From DMER64 sp049652385 (GTDB lineage Bacteria > Bacteroidota > Bacteroidia > Bacteroidales > UBA932), in contig JBASDX010000005.1 in NCBI GenBank assembly GCA_049652385.1, positions 124,001 through 188,000 on the forward strand: a stretch of 64,000 nucleotides of DNA. The letters run 5' to 3'. Made by a program: the position numbers and the translations under genes. A model generated the notes under the pieces. That model saw nothing but the letters and a program-made list of their open reading frames with translations, did not search any database and was not told the origin of the DNA. Shown piece after piece: positions 42,119-50,543 of this stretch; the first letter of the stretch is position 1, and each line of letters begins with the position of its first letter.

Positions 42119-42978
42119 ATCAGTATTCCGGATTTTGCTCCGGAGTCATCCGCGCCATTCGTTGTGCGGAAGATGCCCTTACCGGCAAGAAAAAAGTATA
42201 CTCCCTGGGAGCCATTGTGCACAACAACGAAGAATTACGCAGGTTGGGTAAAAAAGGACTGGAAGTCATTGCGCATGAAGACCTGGGGCAACTGCCGGCA
42301 GGAGCCACCGTACTGGTAAGGGCGCACGGAGAACCTCCCTCGACGTATGCCAAACTCAAAGAAAACAACCTGCAATTGCTTGAATGCACGTGTCCCGTAG
42401 TGTTGAAACTGCAAAAGAAAATCAAGCAGGAATACGCAAACATCAAGCATAAAAACGGGCAAATCATCATTTTTGGAAAAAAGGGACATGCAGAAGTAGT
42501 GGGTTTGGTTGGACAGGTAGACCAAGATGCACACGTTATAGAAACAGCAGCAGAAGTCGACTCCATTATTTTCAAAGGAGGCCCCGTATCTCTGTTCTCA
42601 CAGACTACCAAAGACCCTGCACAATACAAAGCTACGGCAGAAAAACTGAAAGAGGCCATGGTATTGCACGGCCTTGACCCGGCTTTGTTAAAGGTATTTC
42701 ATTCCATTTGCGCACAAGTTGACAGCAGGCATGATCAACTGACGCGTTTTGCAAGCAGCCGGTCACTGATTCTTTTTGTTGCGGGGAAAGAAAGTTCCAA
42801 CGGCAAAGTGTTGTTTCAAACGTGTAAAAAGGCAAATCCACGCAGCCATGCCATAGAAAAACCGGAAGATATAGATCCCGATTGGTTCAGGCCGGGGGAC
42901 AAAGTAGGTATTTGCGGAGCCACTTCCACTCCCTATTGGCTCATGGAAGAAGTAGCTCAAACCGTTCGTAACATGTAG
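42097..42978 (+). CDS. ispH: 4-hydroxy-3-methylbut-2-enyl diphosphate reductase
   Basis: 293 aa. Last enzyme of the MEP isoprenoid pathway, with an iron-sulfur cluster held by three cysteines: Cys14 in GFCSGVIRA, one in LECTCPVV (~98) and one in SICAQVDSRHDQL (~205). The conserved IVHNNEELRRL, HGEPP and STPYWLMEEVAQ motifs are present. It overlaps cmk by 22 nt and ends 3 nt before the PriA-like gene. Confidence 0.95.
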   Translation: MGYHVEIDQYSGFCSGVIRAIRCAEDALTGKKKVYSLGAIVHNNEELRRLGKKGLEVIAHEDLGQLPAGATVLVRAHGEPPSTYAKLKENNLQLLECTCPVVLKLQKKIKQEYANIKHKNGQIIIFGKKGHAEVVGLVGQVDQDAHVIETAAEVDSIIFKGGPVSLFSQTTKDPAQYKATAEKLKEAMVLHGLDPALLKVFHSICAQVDSRHDQLTRFASSRSLILFVAGKESSNGKVLFQTCKKANPRSHAIEKPEDIDPDWFRPGDKVGICGATSTPYWLMEEVAQTVRNM

Positions 42979-42981
42979 CCG

Positions 42982-44607
42982 ATGAAAGAAATGTATGCCC
43001 ACGTACTTTTTCCTTTGGCCTTGGATAGTACATTCACGTACAGGATCCCACCGGAACTTGCCCCGGCAGCCGTACCGGGAAAACAAGTAACGGCCCCGAT
43101 AGGCCATCGCATCCAAACGGGCATCATCACACACATTTCCAATACCCCGCACGCCCCTGCCCTTGAAATCAAGGACATCCTGAGCATAGAGGAAAAATTA
43201 CCCGTTGTCCCGGAAAAAACACTCCGTTTCTGGCATTGGATAGCTTCTTACTACCTGTGCCCCACAGGCCTGGTCGCCAAAATGGCCTGGTCCTCCTGGA
43301 GGTTCAAACGCCACGCCGTTTCTGAGTTCTCAAAAGACAATGATGAAACCCTTTTACTCAAAACTCCGGAGAAACCTTTGTATTTGAGACATGCCCAAAG
43401 AACGGTATTTTACAAAAAAGAGATTTTAAAAACGATAACTGCAGGTAAACAATGCCTTGTTTTATGTCCCGACAAAATCTCTTGTGAAAACACATACCAT
43501 GACTTCTTACAGGATCAGGAAGACAGGGTATTTTGTTTTCATTCCAAAAGGTCCATGAAAGAACAAAGCACCGTAAAAAAAGAATTGTACGCAGGCAATC
43601 CTTGCATTGTAACAGGCATGCACCATGCCTTGTTGTTGCCGTTTACACGTTTGGGACTCATTATTGTAGAACAAGAGGAGCACCCTGGACATAAAAGAAC
43701 TGACGCCCTGCCTTTGTTTCATGCCCGGGATACCGCTTTGTATATGGGCCAATTATTTGGAGCACAAGTAATTTTAGGATCTGCCATTTCTTCATTGGAG
43801 ACTTTTTACAACGTACAGCAAAAAAAATATACTACCTATCCTTTAAACCAAGAAATACCTGCTGCCAAAGCGATTGTTATAAACACCTCCTTGTCGTATC
43901 CTGCACCTACTTTCAAAGAAATGTTTGATTTTCGCACAAAAGTGCTGATGGATCAATGCAGGGCAAAAGGAAAAAAAATACTGCTCGTAACAGACACTCC
44001 CAACACAATAGAACAACAGGAGCAAGAAGACACCATACTATGCCATTCCTTCCAGGTGCATCATCACCTGAACAAGGAAATCGGACTTGTTTGCTTTCCG
44101 GATATGGATGCTTTCCTTGCAAACACCCATTTTCGTACTACGGAACGGGCTTACCAAATTATCGGCAACGTACTTGCATACGCTGCATTGCAACAAATAC
44201 CTGTGCCCGTTTGCCTACAGACATCACATACACAGCATCCTTTATACGAGTATTTGAAGGAATCGTCTTCCAATCCTGTTTTTATGTCTATGCTGGAAGA
44301 AAGAAAACAATACAACTACCCTCCTTATACGCGTCTGTTGCACATAACCATAACCCATCATAGAAAATCCACAGCCCGGCAAAAAATACAGCTACTGTTG
44401 TCCCGCCTGAGAGAAAGCTCCGCCGCCATGGATTGCATAGGACCTTTCGTCCCTCAGACATTCCCCTCACCAGGTTTCTCCTACCGCTTGCAATGTGTTT
44501 TACCCAGGACAAATCAAGCTAAAGTACTGAAAGAAACCATCGCGGCCGTCATCAAAGACACTCCTCTGGCTCCCGCAAAATACAGAGTAGATGTAGATCC
44601 CGTATAG
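42982..44607 (+). CDS. PriA-like primosomal protein without helicase motifs
   Basis: 541 aa against 730-820 for helicase-active PriA. The N-terminal 3'-DNA-binding domain is well kept (YAHVLFPLALDSTFTYRIP, residues 5-23; GKQVTAPIGHR 33-43), and the later body aligns in order (LGLIIVEQEEH 224-234; FHARDTALY 247-255; ILGSAISSLETFYN 264-277; ERKQYNYPPYTRLLHI 440-455). The Walker A segment is gone (AQRTVFYKKEI near 138-148), DEEH is QEEH, the zinc-binding cysteine cluster is deleted, and the QVAGRAGR motif reads NVLAYAAL. The frame is intact. Loss of ATPase with retained DNA-binding parts recalls the helicase-less PriA of actinobacteria. Whether a canonical priA exists elsewhere is unknown. Confidence 0.85.
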   Translation: MKEMYAHVLFPLALDSTFTYRIPPELAPAAVPGKQVTAPIGHRIQTGIITHISNTPHAPALEIKDILSIEEKLPVVPEKTLRFWHWIASYYLCPTGLVAKMAWSSWRFKRHAVSEFSKDNDETLLLKTPEKPLYLRHAQRTVFYKKEILKTITAGKQCLVLCPDKISCENTYHDFLQDQEDRVFCFHSKRSMKEQSTVKKELYAGNPCIVTGMHHALLLPFTRLGLIIVEQEEHPGHKRTDALPLFHARDTALYMGQLFGAQVILGSAISSLETFYNVQQKKYTTYPLNQEIPAAKAIVINTSLSYPAPTFKEMFDFRTKVLMDQCRAKGKKILLVTDTPNTIEQQEQEDTILCHSFQVHHHLNKEIGLVCFPDMDAFLANTHFRTTERAYQIIGNVLAYAALQQIPVPVCLQTSHTQHPLYEYLKESSSNPVFMSMLEERKQYNYPPYTRLLHITITHHRKSTARQKIQLLLSRLRESSAAMDCIGPFVPQTFPSPGFSYRLQCVLPRTNQAKVLKETIAAVIKDTPLAPAKYRVDVDPV

Positions 44608-44688
44608 TTATGCTAAAATAAGTGCGACACATGCAATTGCTACAGCATAATCAGACTACATCCCGGCCGTCAGGGAGGCAGTTGTGGA

Positions 44689-45076
44689 GGTAGTAAGTAG
44701 CAAAAATGGGTTAACACCCTTAACATGCACATAAATAGCTTAGTACGCATTTGGTCAAAACGCTGTTACTTACTACCCTCACCCGAAATCATCTAAATAT
44801 GGCAAAAACCAGGGAGGGTGGTAAGTAATCAAAACGGGCAAATGCTTATACTTCGCACATAATCTGCACGTTACGCGCTTGTTCAAATTATTACAACTTA
44901 CTACCTTCACCCAAAATCGTCAAAATACATCAAAAACCACGGAGCCGGATTCATCAGCACTGGCGAAAAACGGCAAAAAGCTGACAGGGTAGTGAGTGGC
45001 CGAAATCGGTTAACGTGCTTAATTCACACATGTTCAGAACATTACATGCATATTCAAAATATGGTTACTCACTACC
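44689..45076. repeat. Array of three 89-bp units bounded by inverted repeats
   Basis: The interval 44608-45098 between two convergent genes has no reading frame of note but holds three units of exactly 89 bp: 44689-44777, 44817-44905 and 44988-45076. Each opens with GGTAGTAAGT or a close variant and closes with its complement (ACTTACTACC). Unit 3 is GGTAGTGAGT...ACTCACTACC, a compensated change on both arms. The 67-69-nt interiors align without gaps and share ACAT at unit positions 41-44, TAC near 56-58 and TCAA at 67-70. Units 1 and 2 are each followed by a similar 39-bp spacer (caaaaacca motif). Co-variation favours a structured RNA or a symmetrical DNA site. No known family was recognised. 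Confidence 0.85.
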
Positions 45077-45098
45077 CTTCCACCTCCTTCCTTGACGG

Positions 45099-46904
45099 CT
45101 ACAACTTGCGGATTTTGAGTTTCTGTCCCGGATAAATCCTGGAGTTGTTACCCAGGTTGTTCAACGTACGTATGTCCTGAACGGTCAATCCTAATTTATT
45201 GGCAATATCCCACAGGCTGTCACCTGATTTGACGGTGTAGTATTCAAAGTTGCCGTCGTGAGAGGTGGAGATGGTGGCCGAGGTATATATTTTCAGCGTA
45301 CTGCCTGCATAGATGGTACTGCCCTTAAGGTTGTTCCAGGAGCGTATGTTGGCGGCGCTGACTTTGTATTTTTCTGCAATGCCTCCAAGAGTTTCCCCTT
45401 TTTGGACTTTGTGCGTAATCAAATTGCCTTTTGGCTGAGCGGCCGAGGCAGTGGCGGAAGAAGAGGCCGAGGCGGTGGCGGCCGATGCCGAACGGGCCGC
45501 GGGAGCGGCTGCACGGCTGGTGTAAATTATCAACCGTTGGTTGGGAACAATCCTGTCTGACCTTAGGCCGTTCCAGTATTTAATATCGGCAATGCGAACA
45601 CCGTATCTATAAGCTATGTGGCTGAGCGTTTCTCCTGAGCGTACCCTATGTGTAATCTGTGTATCGGAAGCCGTAGCGCGTGTGTGCAATATCAGCGGGT
45701 TAAAATAAACACTGTCTTTGTACGCATAAATAGAATCCTGCATAGCCGCAAAAGTACCGCTGTATTCAAAAGGAATACGCAGCAAGTACGGGCGTTCCAC
45801 ACCGGGGATAATGTCTTTTGTATACTGCGGATTCAAATCCCGGAGCTGATCAATGGAAATGTCCATTAAAGAAGTAATCTGCTCAAAATGCAACATTTTG
45901 TTGATTTCGAAAGTATCTACATGCGCCGGCATTTCAACGGGCAAAGGTCTTATCTGGTGCTCTGCATAATACCGCATGGTATATAAGGCGGCCACAAAAG
46001 CCGGTACATAGCCGCGCGTTTCTCTGGGCAGGAAAGGATAGATATCCCAAAACTCCTGTGATCCGCCGGCTCTGCGGATGGCTTTGTTCACGTTTCCTGC
46101 TCCGCAATTGTAAGAAGCTATAGCCAAGGTCCAGTCTCCAAAAATCCTGTAGGAGTCCATCAGGTACCGGGCGGCCGCATCGCCGGAAACCCAGGGGTCC
46201 AGACGTTCGTCCACGTACGAATTGATGGTCAGGTTGTAATTCAGTGCCGTCCGGTACATAAACTGCCACATACCCGTGGCGCGGGCTCTGGACACGGCCC
46301 TGGGGTTCAAAGCCGATTCAATAACTGCCATAGCCTTCAATTCTATGGGCATGTCGTAGTCATGAAAAATCTCTTCAAAGAAAGGCATATAATATTGGGC
46401 CAACCCCAAAATGGTGGGAATACGGTCCGGCATCTTCTGCGTATAATGGATGATGTGATTTTTCACAATGTTGTTATACGGGAGTTTGATGAAGGAGTTC
46501 ATCCTTTTGAGCCTTTCAATGTATACAGAATCGGGTATATCCGAAGACAGCAGAGCGGTGTCCAGGGTTTCCAATGTCAGGACAGCTGACATTTGGTTCA
46601 ATTGGTTCTGATGGTAATACAGGCTGAGTCTTTGCTCCGTACTGAGCGAGTCTTGTTCCAGGTCTGCAATCCCTTCTATCGTGTCAAATACTCCTTCATT
46701 TATTTCTTCTTCCAAAAAGAGCGAGTCGGCAGCCGGCAATTTGGCAACACTCAACACTTTTTGCAGGGAGTCTGTCAGTTCCAGCAACGAATCTACTTTT
46801 TGAATCAATTGTTTTTTTGTCGGTTTTCTTAGAATCTGAGCCTGTGAGAAGGCCGGAAAAAGAAGGAAAAAGAAAAATAAAAGAGAAATAAACCTGTATT
46901 TCAT
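45099..46904 (-). CDS. LysM-containing lytic transglycosylase (MltD-like)
   Basis: 601 aa with a signal peptide (residues 1-23, cut after SQAQ). The SLT/GH23 domain (~170-320) has catalytic Glu196 in AVIESALNPRAVS and later ASYNCGAGNVNKAI and ETRGYVPAF. Three LysM peptidoglycan-binding domains follow at the C terminus (THRVRSGETL, THKVQKGETL and YYTVKSGDSL). A low-complexity Ala/Ser/Thr linker of about 30 residues lies between the first and second LysM, compositionally like the insertion in IleS. It cleaves peptidoglycan with 1,6-anhydro product formation. Order parA-parB-DUF5683-this gene is standard in Bacteroidales. Confidence 0.94.
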   Translation of the reverse strand: MKYRFISLLFFFFLLFPAFSQAQILRKPTKKQLIQKVDSLLELTDSLQKVLSVAKLPAADSLFLEEEINEGVFDTIEGIADLEQDSLSTEQRLSLYYHQNQLNQMSAVLTLETLDTALLSSDIPDSVYIERLKRMNSFIKLPYNNIVKNHIIHYTQKMPDRIPTILGLAQYYMPFFEEIFHDYDMPIELKAMAVIESALNPRAVSRARATGMWQFMYRTALNYNLTINSYVDERLDPWVSGDAAARYLMDSYRIFGDWTLAIASYNCGAGNVNKAIRRAGGSQEFWDIYPFLPRETRGYVPAFVAALYTMRYYAEHQIRPLPVEMPAHVDTFEINKMLHFEQITSLMDISIDQLRDLNPQYTKDIIPGVERPYLLRIPFEYSGTFAAMQDSIYAYKDSVYFNPLILHTRATASDTQITHRVRSGETLSHIAYRYGVRIADIKYWNGLRSDRIVPNQRLIIYTSRAAAPAARSASAATASASSSATASAAQPKGNLITHKVQKGETLGGIAEKYKVSAANIRSWNNLKGSTIYAGSTLKIYTSATISTSHDGNFEYYTVKSGDSLWDIANKLGLTVQDIRTLNNLGNNSRIYPGQKLKIRKL

Positions 46905-46920
46905 ATGTGCAGCCTTGTAA

Positions 46921-47805
46921 TTAAAAGGTAAGTTTTATGTGTACACCTGCTCCAGGCATTCCGTTACCGGCATAAGCCACGTAATGCATCAATCCCGGCT
47001 CAATACGCAGGGAAAGGTCATCACTTATGTCAAAATCCTGAAAATGAGCAAAAACATTGGCGTCTATCACGTTCAATGCATAAACAAGTACGGTGGCTAT
47101 GATGGAATAATCCCTGAAACGCCGGAACGTATCGCGGTACCATTTGATATCTTCCACCGACATCCAGCCATCGTATTCCGGAGGTTTGGCCATGGCATGG
47201 TTGTACATGGTTTTGTAACGATTGTATTGTAAAGCGTTATATTGCCAAAAATAGCCGCAGGCCATAAACCCTCCGTATATGACAGGCAGCTTCCAATAAT
47301 CCCTGTTGTAGATTTGTCCCAGCCCCGGTAACAGCGCAGAATACAACGTAGCACGGGCCGGAAACACGGGACCTTCAAATTTAAATTGTGCCACACCGTC
47401 CACAAGGCTTCCCCAATAGAATAACCCGGCTCCCAGATACGACAAATTTCTGTACAAAGCATACGCCGGGTCTTCCGTTTCTTTATATGCCTTGTCAAAC
47501 CGGTACCCCATGGCTATGCCCGTTCCAATACCGGCATACACTACCGGAATTTTCCAGTATTGACGGTTATACGCCTGTGCATACCCCGGCAGAACTACCG
47601 CACCTGAGAACACCCTGCCCAGCTTCAGCGTATCTTTTCCTGCCAAAGCCGTAAAATACGTACGCAGTTTAAATGCTTCCTGGGCTTTTACTGTGGTGTC
47701 TTCCCGGGATTTCCTGCTTCCCTCCCCCATGTCAACGGCAAACTGCCCATACAATGCAGGAGCCGTAAATACAAGAAACAAAACGGGTATGAGAATACGC
47801 TTCAC
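46921..47805 (-). CDS. DUF5683 exported/membrane protein with internal duplication
   Basis: 294 aa, GTG start, N-terminal signal peptide (cut near LYGQ, residue 21). Two halves share a motif: ...GAVVLPGYAQAYNRQYWKIPVVYAG (about 68-92) and ...SALLPGLGQIYNRDYWKLPVIYGG (about 155-178), an internal repeat typical of DUF5683 proteins. Several hydrophobic segments suggest membrane insertion. It always seems to accompany parAB and MltD in Bacteroidales. Its role is unknown; a cell-envelope function is inferred from the neighbour. Confidence 0.8.
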   Translation of the reverse strand: MKRILIPVLFLVFTAPALYGQFAVDMGEGSRKSREDTTVKAQEAFKLRTYFTALAGKDTLKLGRVFSGAVVLPGYAQAYNRQYWKIPVVYAGIGTGIAMGYRFDKAYKETEDPAYALYRNLSYLGAGLFYWGSLVDGVAQFKFEGPVFPARATLYSALLPGLGQIYNRDYWKLPVIYGGFMACGYFWQYNALQYNRYKTMYNHAMAKPPEYDGWMSVEDIKWYRDTFRRFRDYSIIATVLVYALNVIDANVFAHFQDFDISDDLSLRIEPGLMHYVAYAGNGMPGAGVHIKLTF

Positions 47806-47819
47806 AAGTGATGGACCGG

Positions 47820-48716
47820 CTAAATGTTATTTTTTTCCAACGCTTCCAGGAAAGATTCCATTTCCAGATCGCTGGAACAATAGATGGTAAAAACACCTTC
47901 TCCCCTGGCGTTTCTTTTAACACTGATGTTATGGCTGAAGTACCTTCCAATTTTTTCCAATACGCGATAATAAACATCAGGCAATTCTTCAGCTGCTTTT
48001 TCTTCTTTCCGCTTTTTTGGACTTGTGGCACGTGCCAGTCCTTCCACTTGCCTTACCGATAAATCTTGTTCGACTATTCTTCCGGCAAGGGCCAATTGTT
48101 CGGCATCATCTGCTATGGATAGCAAAGCCCTGGCATGTCCCATGGTCAGTGCTCCGGCTCTGATGAGCACTTGAATTTGAGCCGGTAATTGTATAAGTCT
48201 TAAATAATTAGCAACAGTAGCCCTTTTTTTGCCTACCCTCTCTGCCAGTTGTTCCTGAGTCAACGAGCATTCTTCTATAAGGCGCTGAAATCCGAAAGCA
48301 ATTTCCATGGCATCCAGATTTTCACGCTGGATGTTTTCCACAAGGGCCATTTCCAATAAAGCCCCATCTTCCACCTGCCTTACATAAGCAGGTATTTTTG
48401 TCAATCCGGCCATGGCTGCAGCTCTCAGCCTTCTTTCCCCGCTGACAAGCTGATACCTGCCACCTGTCGTTTTACGCAGTGTCACCGGCTGAATCATTCC
48501 CAGGGTCTTGATAGAAGCAGCCAGTTCTTCCAACAGCTCTTCATTGAATTCTTTACGTGGCTGTTCCGGATTTACATCAATCAAACCGGTATCTACCAAA
48601 GAAGTACCCTCCATTTGCGGAAGTACCACCGGGGTTCTGGGTTTCCAGTCAGCCAATGAAGGCGAGTCGGAAATGAGAGCTCCCAACCCTTTACCTAAAG
48701 CCGGTTTTTTACTCAT
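47820..48716 (-). CDS. parB: Chromosome-partitioning protein ParB
   Basis: 298 aa. The N-terminal KPALGKGLGALI (ParA-stimulating region) is followed by the CTPase/ParB domain with LIDVNPEQPRKEF and GERRLRAA (~95), a helix-turn-helix domain (SLTQEQLAERVGKKRATVANYLRLIQL, ~150-176) that binds parS, and a C-terminal dimer domain. No parS-like palindrome was seen in the window. Its start overlaps the parA end by 8 nt. Confidence 0.96.
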   Translation of the reverse strand: MSKKPALGKGLGALISDSPSLADWKPRTPVVLPQMEGTSLVDTGLIDVNPEQPRKEFNEELLEELAASIKTLGMIQPVTLRKTTGGRYQLVSGERRLRAAAMAGLTKIPAYVRQVEDGALLEMALVENIQRENLDAMEIAFGFQRLIEECSLTQEQLAERVGKKRATVANYLRLIQLPAQIQVLIRAGALTMGHARALLSIADDAEQLALAGRIVEQDLSVRQVEGLARATSPKKRKEEKAAEELPDVYYRVLEKIGRYFSHNISVKRNARGEGVFTIYCSSDLEMESFLEALEKNNI

Positions 48717-49482
48717 GTTCGTTTTTCTTTAAAAATTCCCTGGCCAGGTTCAAATAGTTGTTACTTCCCACAGAAGCAGCATCGTACAAAATAACAGGCT
48801 TCCCGTGCGACGGAGATTCGCTCAGCCTCACATTCCTTTGGATAACAGTTTTGAATACCATGTCGCCAAAATGGTGCCTTACCTCTTCCACTATCTGATT
48901 GTGTGACCGCAGCCGAACATCGTACATGGTCAATAAAAAACCTTCTATGGCCAGGTCCGGATTCAAACGACTCTGTACAATCTTAATGGTATTCAGTAAT
49001 TTACCAAGGCCTTCCAAAGAAAAGAATTCACATTGTACGGGAATGATTATAGCATCCGCAGCCGTTAAGGCATTTACCGTAATCAAACCTAAAGATGGAG
49101 AACAATCTATCAAAATGTAGTCAAAATGATGGCGGATGGTATCCAGCTTTTCTTTCAGAACCTTTTCACGTTCAGGAACAGACAACAATTCAATTTCCGC
49201 CCCTACCAGATCTATATGGGAAGGTATCAGCTTCAATCCTTCTATCTCTGTCTGAATAATCGTATGCTCAATGGGGGTTTTACCAATAAGGCAATCGTAC
49301 AAATTATCTCCGCTGCTTGCATTGGGGTCAAAACAAAGCCCCGATGTAGTATTGGCCTGTGGATCCGCATCTATAAGTAAAATGTTTTTTTCCATTACGG
49401 CCAAAGAAGCTGCAAGATTGATGGCTGTGGTCGTCTTCCCTACTCCTCCTTTCTGATTGGCAATTGCTATTACCTTACCCAT
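48709..49482 (-). CDS. parA: Chromosome-partitioning ATPase ParA
   Basis: 257 aa from the ATG at 49482; a GTG 16 codons upstream is in frame but lies outside the family's N terminus. The deviant Walker A KGGVGKTT (residues 10-17) follows MGKVIAIANQ. IDADPQANTT and the IDCSPSLGLITVNAL Walker B region are intact. It forms nucleoid-bound gradients that position ParB-parS complexes. Minus-strand TATATTTG (49517-49510) is 27 nt before the start. Confidence 0.96.
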   Translation of the reverse strand: MGKVIAIANQKGGVGKTTTAINLAASLAVMEKNILLIDADPQANTTSGLCFDPNASSGDNLYDCLIGKTPIEHTIIQTEIEGLKLIPSHIDLVGAEIELLSVPEREKVLKEKLDTIRHHFDYILIDCSPSLGLITVNALTAADAIIIPVQCEFFSLEGLGKLLNTIKIVQSRLNPDLAIEGFLLTMYDVRLRSHNQIVEEVRHHFGDMVFKTVIQRNVRLSESPSHGKPVILYDAASVGSNNYLNLAREFLKKNEHE

Positions 49483-49509
49483 AAGTTTTTCATTTTCGTT
49501 TAAGTCTGG

Positions 49510-49517
49510 CAAATATA
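49510..49517 (-). promoter_or_regulatory. -7 promoter element for parA
   Basis: Minus-strand TATATTTG matches TAnnTTTG, 27 nt upstream of the parA ATG. It lies in the 89-bp divergent region shared with the lipid kinase. Confidence 0.4.
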
Positions 49518-49539
49518 CATTAAATACCACAAATATTCT

Positions 49540-49547
49540 TAATTTTG
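49540..49547 (+). promoter_or_regulatory. -7 promoter element for the lipid kinase gene
   Basis: TAATTTTG matches TAnnTTTG, 24 nt before the ATG at 49572. No TTTG at the -33 spacing. Confidence 0.4.
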
Positions 49548-49571
49548 GACGTTCAACTGATAATTGACGGC

Positions 49572-50543
49572 ATGTCTTCTACAAGGTGGATGATTATACT
49601 CAATCCCGTGGCAGGCGGAGGAAGAACGGCTGTTATGTGGCCGCATATTTCAAAGCATTTTACCGACCACGGAATCCACTTTGCATGTGCCTTCACAAGG
49701 CATAAATACCATGCCGTAACCCTGGCACTGGAAGCCGTAAGGGAAGGTTTCCGCAACCTTTTGGTCATAGGAGGCGACGGCACGCTTCATGAAGTAGTCA
49801 ATGGCGTTTTTTACCAGCAAGATGTACCCACCGCAGAGATAACCGTAGGCATCATCCCTATTGGAACCGGCAATGATTTTGTACGTGCCTACCATATCCC
49901 CACAGATTATGAACAAGCGCTGGAGACCATTACCCATAACCGTCCCGTCCTTACTGATGTGGGCCTTGCCACTTTTCAGGATTTTGGTATTGAAAGAACA
50001 CGGTTTTTCGTTAATGCGGCAGGAATGGGACTGGATGCGGCAGTCATCAGGCATTACGAAAAAAGAATGGCCCTGAGCAACGGCAAAAAAAAGCCGCAAT
50101 ACCTTACCAGTCTGCTCAGTCAATTCCTGTTATACCGTTCTGCAGACTTACGTTTAATGATTGACGGCAACAAGTTTTACGAAGGTCCTGTACTAACCTG
50201 CAGCATTGGTATTGGCGTCAGTATTGGAAACGGGATGAAAGCCCTTCCTTTATCCATACCCGACGACGGGCTGTTTGATGTGACCCTGGTAGAGCCTATG
50301 AGTAAAATACTATTGGCCGCCCGTATCAAAGATTTTATCGAAGGACGTGTTTATTCTTTTAAAGAAGCTCACCACGGACGCGGCAAACATATAGAAATCT
50401 TCCCTGCAGGGAAAAAAGGCACTTTTTTGGAAACAGACGGAGAATTAATGGGAACCCCGCCCTACACGTTCCGTATTTTACCCAAATCCTTGCAGCTGAT
50501 ACCGGGTACTGCTTTCGTACCGTCTTTCAAAAACGAAACCTGA
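49572..50543 (+). CDS. Diacylglycerol/lipid kinase family protein
   Basis: 323 aa from the ATG at 49572; a TTG nine codons upstream is in frame. The DAGK catalytic domain has the family motifs ILNPVAGGGR (residues ~8-17), GGDGTLHEVVNGV (~68-80) and GIIPIGTGNDFVRAY (~98-112). The C-terminal beta-sandwich ends with FLETDGELMGTPPYTFRI. Bacterial members (DgkB, YegS and relatives) phosphorylate diacylglycerol or related lipids; the exact lipid is not evident. It overlaps the convergent outer-membrane gene by 17 nt. Confidence 0.92.
   Translation: MSSTRWMIILNPVAGGGRTAVMWPHISKHFTDHGIHFACAFTRHKYHAVTLALEAVREGFRNLLVIGGDGTLHEVVNGVFYQQDVPTAEITVGIIPIGTGNDFVRAYHIPTDYEQALETITHNRPVLTDVGLATFQDFGIERTRFFVNAAGMGLDAAVIRHYEKRMALSNGKKKPQYLTSLLSQFLLYRSADLRLMIDGNKFYEGPVLTCSIGIGVSIGNGMKALPLSIPDDGLFDVTLVEPMSKILLAARIKDFIEGRVYSFKEAHHGRGKHIEIFPAGKKGTFLETDGELMGTPPYTFRILPKSLQLIPGTAFVPSFKNET

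Noticed and set aside
44689..45076. CRISPR array reading of the three repeats
   Set aside because: Units are 89 bp, diverged, palindromic at the ends and only three; there are no identical short repeats with unique spacers and no cas genes.
47820..49600. Search for a parS or oriC near parAB
   Set aside because: No parS-like palindrome, DnaA-box cluster or dnaA/gidA-type gene was seen; partition genes alone do not place the origin.
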